Shown in pieces: positions 45,508-54,517 of a DNA stretch of 64,000 nt. Each line of letters starts with the position of its first letter. The first letter of the stretch is position 1. This DNA comes from Stutzerimonas zhaodongensis. GTDB lineage: Bacteria > Pseudomonadota > Gammaproteobacteria > Pseudomonadales > Pseudomonadaceae. The position numbers were made by a program, and so were the translations under genes. Where the stretch lies: the NCBI RefSeq assembly GCF_003696365.1, contig NZ_RFFM01000001.1:1689852-1753851 (forward strand), written 5' to 3'. The notes below the pieces were generated by a model. The model did no database searches, was not told where the DNA came from, and saw nothing but the letters and a program-made list of their open reading frames with translations.

Positions 45508-47616
45508 ATGTCCATCAAAATTGCCATTACAGGCTCGCATCGCCTGTTGTTGAGCACGGCTATATTCAGCTCAATGGTTGCATTCGCCGTACTACCTCAG
45601 ACTGTGATCGCAGCTACCACTTCGCCAGTTGCAGTGAGCGCAATAGCTACCGCTCAGATAAACAACTTCACCACGTCAGAGTGGCTGAAAGGAACCTGGC
45701 GTGGATCGGCTGGCTTCTCGATTCCGGCCACCGCTCAAAACAAGGCCGCGTTCAAAAAAGGCGTTCAAGTCAGGCTGGCCGATGGGCAGGTACGCACGAT
45801 CAACGCGGTCTATTTTTCGGGCGCACATATGAGCCCGATGCTTTCCGGATCGACTCTGGACGCATCCAAAACCGGCTACCCGCACTCAGTCTCCGCCCTG
45901 TCGAACAGCGCCGTACAGCCCCCTGTTTCCGCCCCTGCTGCCGCACCAGCCGCCAGCACCAGCGCCGCTCACAGCAGTGCTATCAACAACTACACCAACA
46001 ATGACTGGTTGAACGGGGTCTGGCGCAAATCTGCCGGGTTCTCGATCCCCACCAGCACCGCCAATACTGCAGCTTTCAAACCCGGTGCGTCGGTCAAACT
46101 CGCCGATGGGCAGGTTCGGCAGATCACAGCCATCTATACCTCCGGTCAGAACATGAGCGTGATGCTGGCGGGCAGCACCCTCGGCGGCAACTTGGGTTAT
46201 CCAAACAAACTCTACGCAGCAACGCCTTCGACTGTCGCGCCTAGCGCGCCCGCAGCTCCCAGCGCGCCAGCCGCACCGGTAGTAACCGCACCGAGCGCGC
46301 CCGCGTCGAAACCTGCGATGACAGTCGCGTTGAACTCGTTCAACGGCAAGGATTTTCTTGGCGGCATCTATCTCAGCTCGCCAGGTATCTCGGTCCAGGA
46401 TACCGAGGCCAACCGAGCCGCCTTTCACAAAGGGGCACAGGTCCGCTTCGCTAACGGCCAGATCCGCACGGTCAACATGGTGTATCGCTTCGGTGGAAAC
46501 ATGACGGTTCTCCTGGACGGTGCCCAGGTCAACGGCAATGAGGTTGGTTACCCACGAACCATATCCGTTAGCAGCACCGGCTTCAGCAGCCAGCCTGCTG
46601 CAGGGAGCGGAAACGTTAACAGCCCTGCAGACAACGCAGCGCCCGCAAACCCGATCAACCTCATCGGCATCAACCTCGCCGGGGCAGAATTCGGCGCCGG
46701 CGAGGCCCTGCCGGGTAAGTACACGATCCATTACATCTACCCGGGCGAAGATGATTTCAAGCGCTACGCCAATCTGAACATGAAGCTGGTACGGCTTCCA
46801 TTCCGCTGGGAGCGTATTCAGCCGAAACTGAACAGCGACCTTAATGGCGCTGAAGTCACGCGATTAATGGCCACGCTTGATCATGCGAAAAAGCACAACA
46901 TCCAGGTGATTCTGGATATGCACAACTACTATCGTTACTACGACAAGCTGATCGCATCCAAGGACGTTCCTATCTCGGCGTTCGCTGATAGCTGGACGCG
47001 TATCGCCAAAAAGGTCGTCAACCACCCGGCTGTATATGGCTATGGGTTGATGAATGAGCCACACGCCACAAATGGCAAATGGCCCGATGCCGCATTAGCC
47101 GCTGCCAAGGCGATCCGCATGGTTGACTCGAAGCGTTGGATCTACGTGGCTGGCGACCGTTGGTCCAGCGCGTTCCATTGGCCCTCTTACAACATCCAGC
47201 TGATTAACGATCCGTGGATGCGTGATCCCAAGAACAACCTGGTTTATGAGGCGCACCTGTATCTCGACGCGGATTACTCCGGAAAATACAGGGATCCCAA
47301 GGCCGTATACGATCCGATGGAGGGCGTGAAACGCGCCAAGCCCTTCGTCGAGTGGTTGACCAAGTACAAGCTGCGAGGATTCATCGGCGAGCACGGAGCG
47401 CCTGATTTCTCACCCTCCGCCATCGTTGCAACCGATAACCTGCTGAAGTACCTGAACCAGAACTGCATTCCCAGCACCTACTGGGCAGGTGGACCCTGGT
47501 GGGGTGAATATGCTCTAGCGCTGGACGTGAAAAGCGGTAAGTCACGCCCCCAACTACCGATACTGCTAAAGCATGCAGCGAACAAATCATGCGGGGCAAT
47601 CGGCCCGCTGAAATAG
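45508..47616 (+). CDS. Secreted GH5 glycosidase with three N-terminal repeats
   Basis: 702 residues. A long signal peptide (to ~residue 36) is followed by three ~80-residue repeats (51-131, 159-238, 275-354), each beginning INNFTTSEWL / INNYTNNDWL / LNSFNGKDFL and containing AAF-KxG-xVRLADGQVR-I and a final GYP. They are joined by Ala/Pro/Ser linkers. A GH5 barrel follows (~residue 380 to the end), with acid/base Glu517 in YGLMNEPH and nucleophile Glu628 in FIGEHGAPD. A cellulase-like endoglycanase is likely; the repeats may bind polysaccharide. GC and leader context differ from neighbours. Confidence 0.9.
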   Translation: MSIKIAITGSHRLLLSTAIFSSMVAFAVLPQTVIAATTSPVAVSAIATAQINNFTTSEWLKGTWRGSAGFSIPATAQNKAAFKKGVQVRLADGQVRTINAVYFSGAHMSPMLSGSTLDASKTGYPHSVSALSNSAVQPPVSAPAAAPAASTSAAHSSAINNYTNNDWLNGVWRKSAGFSIPTSTANTAAFKPGASVKLADGQVRQITAIYTSGQNMSVMLAGSTLGGNLGYPNKLYAATPSTVAPSAPAAPSAPAAPVVTAPSAPASKPAMTVALNSFNGKDFLGGIYLSSPGISVQDTEANRAAFHKGAQVRFANGQIRTVNMVYRFGGNMTVLLDGAQVNGNEVGYPRTISVSSTGFSSQPAAGSGNVNSPADNAAPANPINLIGINLAGAEFGAGEALPGKYTIHYIYPGEDDFKRYANLNMKLVRLPFRWERIQPKLNSDLNGAEVTRLMATLDHAKKHNIQVILDMHNYYRYYDKLIASKDVPISAFADSWTRIAKKVVNHPAVYGYGLMNEPHATNGKWPDAALAAAKAIRMVDSKRWIYVAGDRWSSAFHWPSYNIQLINDPWMRDPKNNLVYEAHLYLDADYSGKYRDPKAVYDPMEGVKRAKPFVEWLTKYKLRGFIGEHGAPDFSPSAIVATDNLLKYLNQNCIPSTYWAGGPWWGEYALALDVKSGKSRPQLPILLKHAANKSCGAIGPLK

Positions 47617-47625
47617 ACCGACAGC

Positions 47626-47652
47626 AACGCCCCGCCAACCGCGGGGCGTTTG
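47626..47652 (+). terminator. Intrinsic terminator of the GH5 gene
   Basis: A perfect 10-bp stem AACGCCCCGC / GCGGGGCGTT with loop CAACC ends in TT. It lies between the GH5 stop and the convergent DUF2513-like stop and may serve both. Confidence 0.82.
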
Positions 47653-47659
47653 CCCAGTG

Positions 47660-48028
47660 TCAGCTAGCCGCAACCCCGTCAAAGACTTCCGGCACAAGCA
47701 CCGCTTCGCCCTTTTCGTCCAGACGCTGGCGATAGGTAGCATCACCTTCCAGCATGTCTCTCAGACGTACCCCTCGTTCGGTCAGGACGAAGTTCTCGCC
47801 ATTACCGCCCTCTTCTTCCGGGCGGGTAACAATAAAGCCACCTTCGAATAGCAGACTTTCATAGTTCTGCGCTTCGGCCTTGAGCGAGTCCATGTTTGGC
47901 ATTGGCTTGCCAGCTTCTTCCATAGCCATCGCATGCTCGTCGGCATACTGTCGAGGCGCAAATGCTTCATTGCCGGGTTTTTGCGCTTCTCGCAGCAGGC
48001 GCAGCATCAGATCCCAGTCATACGTCAT
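47660..48028 (-). CDS. DUF2513-like small protein
   Basis: 122 residues from the ATG at 48028 (GGGAGAA upstream). The N-terminus MTYDWDLMLRLLREAQ resembles the DUF2513 start (MKRDWDLIRxIL). The centre contains YESLLFEGGFIV and the C-terminus NFVLTERGVRLRDML, a winged-helix-like end pattern. DUF2513 proteins are common near phage or regulatory genes and have no known activity. Convergent with the GH5 gene and divergent from the next small gene. Confidence 0.65.
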   Translation of the reverse strand: MTYDWDLMLRLLREAQKPGNEAFAPRQYADEHAMAMEEAGKPMPNMDSLKAEAQNYESLLFEGGFIVTRPEEEGGNGENFVLTERGVRLRDMLEGDATYRQRLDEKGEAVLVPEVFDGVAAS

Positions 48029-48185
48029 GTCCGTTCTCCCGTAGCTGGCCATCGATCAGGGACGATGGCTCTTGCTATTGGGACCCTGCCCGGAGCAGCA
48101 AGGTTCGATCCAGCGCGACCCGTAAAGGCTGAACTAAAGCGCTTCGGCGGTGATCCACCGTTCATGCCCATAGAAGGAGCGCACC

Positions 48186-48479
48186 ATGAAATACCTGATG
48201 ATTCCCCTGACCGCGGCACTTCTGGCGAGCCAGCCGGTATTCGCCCAATGCACTACTGACGAAATCAACGCCAAGGCCGAGCAACTGGCCGAACGCGTCA
48301 ACCAACTGACCGAAAACGATCCAAAGCGTGCAGCAGAGATCAACGAAGAATTGAAGGACATGGAGGTCAAGAGGACGGCAGAACAGCTCGGAGACGAATG
48401 CGAAACATACGACAAGCGCCTGAAACACGTTGAGCAGGCAGAAAAAGGTGCCGATATTGCACCGGCGAAAGAGCGTTGA
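48186..48479 (+). CDS. Small secreted hypothetical protein
   Basis: 97 residues with a signal peptide (MKYLMIPLTAALLASQPVFA). The mature part is almost all charged helix (TTDEINAKAEQLAERVNQL, PKRAAEINEELKDMEVKR), with two Cys (CTTDE and DECETY) that could form a disulphide. GAAGGAG lies upstream. Probably a small periplasmic helical protein; no family recognised. A strong terminator follows. Confidence 0.75.
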   Translation: MKYLMIPLTAALLASQPVFAQCTTDEINAKAEQLAERVNQLTENDPKRAAEINEELKDMEVKRTAEQLGDECETYDKRLKHVEQAEKGADIAPAKER

Positions 48480-48509
48480 TTGAGCCTTAAACCAGAAGCC
48501 GTGAAGACA

Positions 48510-48535
48510 GGGTAGCAGTGACGCTACCCTTTTTT
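48510..48535 (+). terminator. Intrinsic terminator of the small secreted protein gene
   Basis: GGGTAGC (48510-48516) / GCTACCC (48523-48529) followed by TTTTTT. It lies 31 bp after the stop and just before the convergent helicase stop. Confidence 0.93.
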
Positions 48536-48542
48536 GATCGCG

Positions 48543-49922
48543 TTATTCTGCGTCCGGCTTCTTACGCCGTAGCGGTGCCATACCGTCCTGGCTCACCAGT
48601 TCAGACGGTGCTTCGCGCTTGGCATTCTTCGGGCGCTTGGCGGTTGGCTTGGCTGCCGGCTTCGCTTTTTTGTCCGTGGCCTTCTTCTTGTCGTCTTTTT
48701 TCTTCTTGGTGCCGGCTGCCTTGCCCGACGCCTTCAGATTTTTCGGCCCGCCATAGCTGCCTTTCAAACCCTTGATGACCCGCCGCTCGAAACGCTGCTT
48801 GAGATAACGCTCGATGCTGGACATCAGGTTCCAGTCGTTATGGCAGATAAGCGAGATTGCCAGCCCTTCCGCGCCTGCACGGCCAGTGCGACCGATACGA
48901 TGCACGTACTCGTCACCTGAGCGCGGCATATCGAAGTTGATCACCAGGTCCAGACCCTCGATATCCAGACCGCGCGCCGCGACGTCAGTGGCGACCAGCA
49001 CCTTGACTCCGCCCTCTTTGACACGGTCGATGGCGAGCTTGCGGTCCTTCTGATCCTTGTCGCCATGCAGCACGAACGCCTTTACGCCCTCGGCCACCAG
49101 ACGGCCGTAGAGGCGGTCGGCTTGAACCCGAGTATTGGTGAAGATCACCGCTTTTTTGTACGTCTCGTTGGCAAGCAGCCAATGAATGAGCTTTTCCTTA
49201 TGTTCGATGTTCTCAGCGGTAATGATCTGCTGACGCGTGCCTTCGTTGAGCTCGCTCACTCGGTTGAGCTGAAGGTGCAAGGGATCGCGAAGAACCGCGG
49301 CGGACATCTCGCGCAATGCTGCTCCGCCGCTGGTGGCGGAAAACAGAAGGGTCTGCTGGCGGTTGGCGCACTCTCCGACCAGGCGCTGCACATCATCAGC
49401 AAAGCCCATGTCCAGCATTCTGTCGGCTTCGTCGAGAATCAGCAGCTCCACGTCCTTGAGGATCAGAGTGCCCGCGTTGAGGTGCTCGATCATCCGTCCG
49501 GGTGTGCCGACGAGTATGTCTGGCACTTTGCGCAGAATGGCCGCCTGGACCTTGAAATCTTCGCCGCCTGTGATCATGGCCGACTTGATGAAGGTGAACT
49601 GCGAGAAGCGCTCGACCTCCTTGAGCGTCTGCTGAGCCAGCTCGCGGGTCGGGAGCAGGATCAGCGCACGTACATCGGTACGCACCACCGCATCGCCGAT
49701 CAGCCGATTGAGCATCGGCAGCACGAATGCCGCGGTCTTGCCGCTGCCGGTCTGCGCCGTTACGCGCAGATCCCGCCCCTCCAGTGCCGGAGGGATGGCC
49801 GCCACCTGCACGGGTGTCGGCTCGACGAATTTGAGTTCGGCGACCGCCTTGAGCAGGCGTTCATGCAGGGCGAATTGGTCAAACAAGGGTGACACCTCAA
49901 GCAGATCGAAAAAACGTCGCAT
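48543..49922 (-). CDS. DEAD-box RNA helicase (SrmB/RhlE-like)
   Basis: 459 residues. The motifs in order are FVEPTPVQ (Q motif), AQTGSGKTAAF, PTRELAQQ, GTPGRM, LDEADRMLDMGF, FSATSGG, and the C-terminal VATDVAARGLDIEG and YVHRIGRTGRAG. A Lys/Ala-rich tail (GKAAGTKKKKDDKKKATDKK and following) forms ~60 residues of basic extension, typical of helicases acting on rRNA or mRNA. P. aeruginosa PA3950-type proteins share this layout. Upstream on the same strand is a small secreted protein gene. Confidence 0.92.
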   Translation of the reverse strand: MRRFFDLLEVSPLFDQFALHERLLKAVAELKFVEPTPVQVAAIPPALEGRDLRVTAQTGSGKTAAFVLPMLNRLIGDAVVRTDVRALILLPTRELAQQTLKEVERFSQFTFIKSAMITGGEDFKVQAAILRKVPDILVGTPGRMIEHLNAGTLILKDVELLILDEADRMLDMGFADDVQRLVGECANRQQTLLFSATSGGAALREMSAAVLRDPLHLQLNRVSELNEGTRQQIITAENIEHKEKLIHWLLANETYKKAVIFTNTRVQADRLYGRLVAEGVKAFVLHGDKDQKDRKLAIDRVKEGGVKVLVATDVAARGLDIEGLDLVINFDMPRSGDEYVHRIGRTGRAGAEGLAISLICHNDWNLMSSIERYLKQRFERRVIKGLKGSYGGPKNLKASGKAAGTKKKKDDKKKATDKKAKPAAKPTAKRPKNAKREAPSELVSQDGMAPLRRKKPDAE

Positions 49923-50077
49923 AGATTAACGCGTCCAGCCGATGGAGAGGCGTCTTTGTGCTCGACAGCCTGCCTGATGGGGCTGCGTTATCGCACGAAT
50001 TTCTGGACTGAGTGGAGACAGTCGCGGTTTGGGAATCCACTGGAGCGAATTCGATACCGGACGCGGATGCGCGGGCG

Positions 50078-50407
50078 CTACTGCGTCTCGCAGGTCAGCT
50101 TGATCCGCAACCGGATGACGTCGCGCTTGAACTTGGCGGTCATCGGCTTGCGCTCGCCCGCCTGCAGTGTTGTACGTCGGGTTCGCGGCGCCTCAGGCCC
50201 GTTGCGAAAGACCGCCGTGCACTCGACGGGGCGGTCGCCGAAGTTCTGCAAAACCAAGCCGGCCATGTCGTGATCGATGGTTTCTGTGCTGGCCAGCACC
50301 TCTGCGCCATTGAGTTCCTGCTCGAGTTCGACCGGATAGCTGACGGCCAGAGCGCTCAGTGGGATGATGGCGAACGAAACGAGCGCGGCGATGCAGATTG
50401 TTTTCAT
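50078..50407 (-). CDS. Small secreted protein (hypothetical)
   Basis: 109 residues with a signal peptide (MKTICIAALVSFAIIPLSALA). The mature part, including GLVLQNFGDRPVECTAVFRNGPE and ERKPMTAKFKRDVIRLRIKLTC, looks like a small beta-sandwich with two Cys. Homologues in pseudomonads are often labelled 3-phosphoglycerate kinase in error; there is no kinase motif here. It is divergent from the LysR gene with only 65 bp between starts. Confidence 0.78.
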   Translation of the reverse strand: MKTICIAALVSFAIIPLSALAVSYPVELEQELNGAEVLASTETIDHDMAGLVLQNFGDRPVECTAVFRNGPEAPRTRRTTLQAGERKPMTAKFKRDVIRLRIKLTCETQ

Positions 50408-50472
50408 TTTTGTGCAGGCTCCTCGTGAAGGCGTGCCAGCGTATCAGACAGACGCAACAGGGAAACAATGGA

Positions 50473-51384
50473 ATGAAAGTGCCACGTGTCACCATCGATC
50501 AATGGCGAACCCTGCAAGCGGTGATCGACCATGGCGGTTTCGCCCAGGCGGCCGAAGTACTGCATCGCTCGCAGTCCTCGGTCAGTTACACGGTGGCCCG
50601 CATGCAGGAACAGCTGGGCGTGCCCTTGCTGCGCATCGACGGGCGCAAAGCTGTGCTGACCGACGCAGGCGAAGTGCTGTTGCGCCGCTCACGGCAACTT
50701 GTGCACCAGGCCGGGCAGCTGGAAGAGCTGGCCCATCACATGGAACAGGGCTGGGAAGCCGAGGTGCGCCTGGTGGTGGATGCCGCCTACCCCAGCGCCA
50801 AGCTGATTAAGGCACTGACGGCCTTTATGCCCAAGAGCCGAGGCTGCCGAGTGCGCCTGCGCGAAGAGGTCCTCTCCGGTGTCGAGGATGTACTCAAAGA
50901 TGGTACTGCCGACCTCGCCATCAGCGGCCTGGACATCACCGGCTATCTCGGCGAGGAACTGAGCACCGTCGAGTTCATCGCAGTCGCCCATCCTGCACAT
51001 GCGCTGCACCAGCTACAGCGCAAGCTCAGCGTTCAGGACCTGCAAAGTCAGATGCAAGTAGTGGTGCGCGATTCCGGCCAGCGTCAGCCACGCGACAGTG
51101 GCTGGCTGGGCGCCGAACAGCGCTGGACAGTCGGCAGCCTTGGCACCTCGGCGGCGTTCGTCAGCAGTGGGCTGGGCTTCGCCTGGCTACCCAGGCACAT
51201 GATCGCTCGCGAGCTCGACGAAGGCGCGCTCAAACCCTTGCCACTGGTCCAGGGCAGCATTCGACGGCCGCTGTTCTACCTTTACACTAACCCTGACAAA
51301 CCGCTCGGGCCGGCCACGCAGATTCTCATCGACCTGATCAGAACGTACGATGCCCAGGCGCAATCGCCCGTTCGCCCAGGTTGA
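50473..51384 (+). CDS. LysR-family transcriptional regulator
   Basis: 303 residues from the ATG at 50473. The N-terminal winged HTH (TIDQWRTLQAVIDHGGFAQAAEVLHRSQSSVSYTVARMQEQLG) is canonical, followed by a linker helix and a substrate-binding domain (VRLVVDAAYPSAKLIKAL, SGLGFAWLPRHMIARELDEG). LysR regulators usually control a divergent neighbour; here that is the small secreted protein gene, with just 65 bp between the starts. The effector is unknown. Confidence 0.9.
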   Translation: MKVPRVTIDQWRTLQAVIDHGGFAQAAEVLHRSQSSVSYTVARMQEQLGVPLLRIDGRKAVLTDAGEVLLRRSRQLVHQAGQLEELAHHMEQGWEAEVRLVVDAAYPSAKLIKALTAFMPKSRGCRVRLREEVLSGVEDVLKDGTADLAISGLDITGYLGEELSTVEFIAVAHPAHALHQLQRKLSVQDLQSQMQVVVRDSGQRQPRDSGWLGAEQRWTVGSLGTSAAFVSSGLGFAWLPRHMIARELDEGALKPLPLVQGSIRRPLFYLYTNPDKPLGPATQILIDLIRTYDAQAQSPVRPG

Positions 51385-51471
51385 GGACTCGGCTAAAACT
51401 TGAAGAGCCGACCGAGCAGAATTCATCCGGCCCCCACGGGCAGACCAGACTTATCCAACCAGGAAAGCATC

Positions 51472-52023
51472 ATGAAACGACTCGTACTCGCCGCCTGTTC
51501 GCTATTGCTCGCTGGCAACCTGCTCGCCGCTGAAAAGCCCCATGTGCTGCTGAACACCAGCATGGGAGAAATCGAAATCGAGCTGGAGGCCGAAAAAGCG
51601 CCTATTAGCGTAGCCAACTTCCTCCACTACGTAGAAAGCGGCTTCTACGATGGCACCGTCTTCCACCGCGTGATTCCCGGCTTCATGATTCAAGGCGGCG
51701 GTTTCAATGAAGGACTTGGACAGAAGAAGACCGGTGAGCCGATCAAGAACGAAGCGGACAATGGCCTGCACAATGTTCGCGGCACACTGGCCATGGCGCG
51801 CACGCAAAACGTAAATTCGGCGACCAGCCAGTTTTTCATCAATCATCGCGACAATGACTTTCTCGACCATGGCACCCGGGATTTCGGCTATGCCGTATTC
51901 GCCAAGGTGGTACGCGGCATGGACGTAGTCGACCAGATCGCCCAGGTGCCGACAGGCAACCGCAGCATGATGCAGAACGTGCCGCTGACCCCGGTGAAGA
52001 TCGTATCTGCGAAAAAGCTCTGA
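51472..52023 (+). CDS. ppiA: Periplasmic cyclophilin-type peptidyl-prolyl isomerase
   Basis: 183 residues from the ATG at 51472 (AGGAAAG upstream) with a signal peptide ([19 protein letters not shown]). Cyclophilin active-site residues are present: [15 protein letters not shown] (Arg, Phe, Met, Gln), [22 protein letters not shown], and [18 protein letters not shown]. It should catalyse cis-trans isomerisation of prolyl bonds in the periplasm. The gene lies 87 bp after the LysR gene on the same strand. Confidence 0.92.
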   Translation: MKRLVLAACSLLLAGNLLAAEKPHVLLNTSMGEIEIELEAEKAPISVANFLHYVESGFYDGTVFHRVIPGFMIQGGGFNEGLGQKKTGEPIKNEADNGLHNVRGTLAMARTQNVNSATSQFFINHRDNDFLDHGTRDFGYAVFAKVVRGMDVVDQIAQVPTGNRSMMQNVPLTPVKIVSAKKL

Positions 52024-52172
52024 GCATTCGCTGACCAATCGAGCCGGGCGGCACCTGTCCGCCCCGGCTCGCCCGGACGGCTCATAGACCTGACAGCATG
52101 ATCAGGCGAGAGTGAAACTGGCTCGGCTTCAGCCGCATCACCCACTGACAGTAGCTCGTGAAAGGACGACGG

Positions 52173-53069
52173 TCAGTGTTGCGCGCCATCCCAATAGCGG
52201 CGCCAGCGTGCCACCAGCTCATCCGGTGCATCGAGATAGATCTCGCCGCCGAGCTTCAGCGCCCCGCTCTGCAGCTCGCTACGGCGTTCAGCGATCATTA
52301 CCTCGAGCCGCTCACGTTGCTGCGGCTCACCGAACAGATCCGGTTGCTGCTGCATCAGCTCACGCATCATCGCCAGATCATGGTCATCGCCGAGCATGTC
52401 TGCCAGTTGCTTGAGGGTATCGCTACGCAACTGCATAAGGGTCGGCCAACCCGGTGTCAGCAGCCGCGTCTGATACCAATGATCCTTGACCCGTTTGCGC
52501 CACTCGTGAAGCTGCTCATCGCTCAGGTCCACCCGCACCTTGGCCAACTCGGCACAGCCATCGGCATAGGTGCGCTTGACACCGGCGGCGAACAGATCGA
52601 AACCCTTCGCCGTCAGCTTCCAGTTCTCGACCCGCTCCCGGAACGATTCAAGCTCGGTCTTGACCGCGTCGATACGTTGATCGAGCCCGCTGGTGTCCGC
52701 CTCTCCACGCCGTGCTCGGTCGTATAGGCGGCGCCGCGCCAGCTTGAAACTTTCCTCAGCGAAGGGCTCGGCGAAGCGCTTTGCAAGAAGGTCCCAACTC
52801 TCGAGCATCGCCGCCGCGTCACGCGACTCGGCGAGCGCTCGACCCAGGTCGCGCAGGCGTTGATTTTCAGCCTTGAACTCGCCCCCAAGGGGTTTGCGCA
52901 CCAGGCGCAGGAGTGCGCGCAGCTCCTTGAAGCGCTTGCGCGCCTGATGCACACCCTCGGCGCGCTCCTCGGATGGAGCGCTCAGCGCCTCGATGGCTTT
53001 GTCGATGCCCTGCCGGGCTACCTTGCGTATTTCCTCGGCAGGATCTTTAGGACGTAACTTGTAACCCAT
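52173..53069 (-). CDS. CHAD domain protein
   Basis: 298 residues from the ATG at 53069 (GGGGAG upstream). The CHAD (conserved histidine alpha-helical) pattern is visible in EGVHQARKRFKELRALLRLVR and RLRDLGRALAESRDAAAMLESW and again in LHEWRKRVKDHWYQTRLL with DDHDLAMMRELM. CHAD proteins bind polyphosphate and localise to its granules. There is no thiamine-triphosphatase (CYTH) domain fused. Downstream of the YegD-like Hsp70 with a 50-bp gap, so co-transcription is plausible. Confidence 0.9.
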   Translation of the reverse strand: MGYKLRPKDPAEEIRKVARQGIDKAIEALSAPSEERAEGVHQARKRFKELRALLRLVRKPLGGEFKAENQRLRDLGRALAESRDAAAMLESWDLLAKRFAEPFAEESFKLARRRLYDRARRGEADTSGLDQRIDAVKTELESFRERVENWKLTAKGFDLFAAGVKRTYADGCAELAKVRVDLSDEQLHEWRKRVKDHWYQTRLLTPGWPTLMQLRSDTLKQLADMLGDDHDLAMMRELMQQQPDLFGEPQQRERLEVMIAERRSELQSGALKLGGEIYLDAPDELVARWRRYWDGAQH

Positions 53070-53119
53070 GAAAACTCCCCGAACAGCCCGCACAGCGTGC
53101 CAGGGGGCAGCCGCGGGAA

Positions 53120-54385
53120 TCAGCCGTAACGTTTCTTCGCTTCGATGGCCAAGCCGCTGCCGATACTGCCGAAGCGATTACCCTCCACGTGGCGCGCGTT
53201 GGGCAACAATCGCGCGATGCTCTGGCGCAACGCCGGAATCGCACTGGAACCGCCGGTGAAGAACACCGTATCGATATCCGTGTGCTGCAACCCGGCGCTG
53301 GTCAGCAATTGACTGACATTGCCACGGATTCGTTCGAGCAGCGGGTTTATCGCCGTCTCGAAACCGTCCCTGGACAGGCTTGCTTCCAGCCCGGCCTCGA
53401 ACCGTGCGAAGTCGATCAGATAGCGATCACCCTCGGTCAATTCGATCTTGCCCTGCTCCACCTGCATCGCCAGCCAATGTCCGGCGCGCTGTTCGATCAA
53501 GCTGAACAGCCGATCGATCCCGGTTGGGTCCACGATGTCATAGCGCATGCTTTGCAACGCACGCAGCGAAGCGGGTGCGTACACCGCATTGATGGTGTGC
53601 CAGGTGGCAAGGTTGAGGTGAGTGCTGGTCGGCATAGGCGCATCGCTTTTCATCCGACTGCCATAGCCGAACAACGGCATGACGCCCTGCAGGCTGAGCT
53701 GTTTGTCGAAGTCCGTTCCGCCGATGTGCACGCCCGAGGTGGCGAGAATGTCTTCCTGGCGGTCATCGATCTGGCGGCGCTCCGGTGACAACCGCACCAG
53801 GGAGAAGTCCGAAGTACCGCCGCCGATATCGACGATCAGCACACGCTCCTCACGCTCGATGCGCGACTCGTAATCGAACGCCGCGGCAATCGGTTCGTAC
53901 TGAAACGAAACGTCCTTGAAGCCGATCTTGTTCGCGGCAGCCGCCAAGGTTTGTGCAGCCTCCCGATCGGCCTGAGGATCATCGTCGACGAAGAACACCG
54001 GACGCCCCAGCACCACGTCATCGAACGAGCGCTCGGCCTCGGTCTCGGCGCGCTGCTTGAGCGTGCCGAGGAACAAGCCGAGGATCTCCTTGAACGGCAT
54101 GGCGCTACCCAGCACCGTGGTTTCGCTCTTCAACAGCTTCGAACCCAGCAGGCTCTTGAGCGAGCGCATCAAGCGGCCTTCGTACCCCTCTAGGTATTCG
54201 GATAAGGCCAGACGTCCATATACCGGACGACGCTCCTCTGAGTTGAAGAACACCACCGAAGGCAGGGTGTGCTGATCGCCCTCCAGCACGATCAGTGGTT
54301 CGGCGGCGGGGCGCCACCAACCGACAGTGGAGTTGGAGGTGCCGAAGTCGATGCCGCAAGCGCGGGCAGGAGACGGATTGTGCAT
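53120..54385 (-). CDS. YegD-like Hsp70-family protein
   Basis: 421 residues, only the ATPase part of Hsp70. The actin-fold motifs are CGIDFGTSNSTVGWW (phosphate 1), EPIAAAFDYESRI, RVLIVDIGGGTSDFSLVRL (phosphate 2) and VFFTGGSSAIPALRQSI (adenosine). It lacks the C-terminal substrate-binding domain of DnaK. This matches YegD, whose client or role is unknown. It is upstream of the CHAD gene on the same strand; no strong ribosome-binding site is visible before the ATG. Confidence 0.9.
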   Translation of the reverse strand: MHNPSPARACGIDFGTSNSTVGWWRPAAEPLIVLEGDQHTLPSVVFFNSEERRPVYGRLALSEYLEGYEGRLMRSLKSLLGSKLLKSETTVLGSAMPFKEILGLFLGTLKQRAETEAERSFDDVVLGRPVFFVDDDPQADREAAQTLAAAANKIGFKDVSFQYEPIAAAFDYESRIEREERVLIVDIGGGTSDFSLVRLSPERRQIDDRQEDILATSGVHIGGTDFDKQLSLQGVMPLFGYGSRMKSDAPMPTSTHLNLATWHTINAVYAPASLRALQSMRYDIVDPTGIDRLFSLIEQRAGHWLAMQVEQGKIELTEGDRYLIDFARFEAGLEASLSRDGFETAINPLLERIRGNVSQLLTSAGLQHTDIDTVFFTGGSSAIPALRQSIARLLPNARHVEGNRFGSIGSGLAIEAKKRYG

Positions 54386-54517
54386 GAGCTGTCCGGACTA
54401 CCAAAAACGGCCGCGCAGTTTATGCGAGCCTGCCGGCAAATGCTGGCCAATCGTCGCCTGCTGCTCGAAATGACCGGGGCGCACCGCGGCGGCCGTATGC
54501 AGCCGCAATGCAATCCT

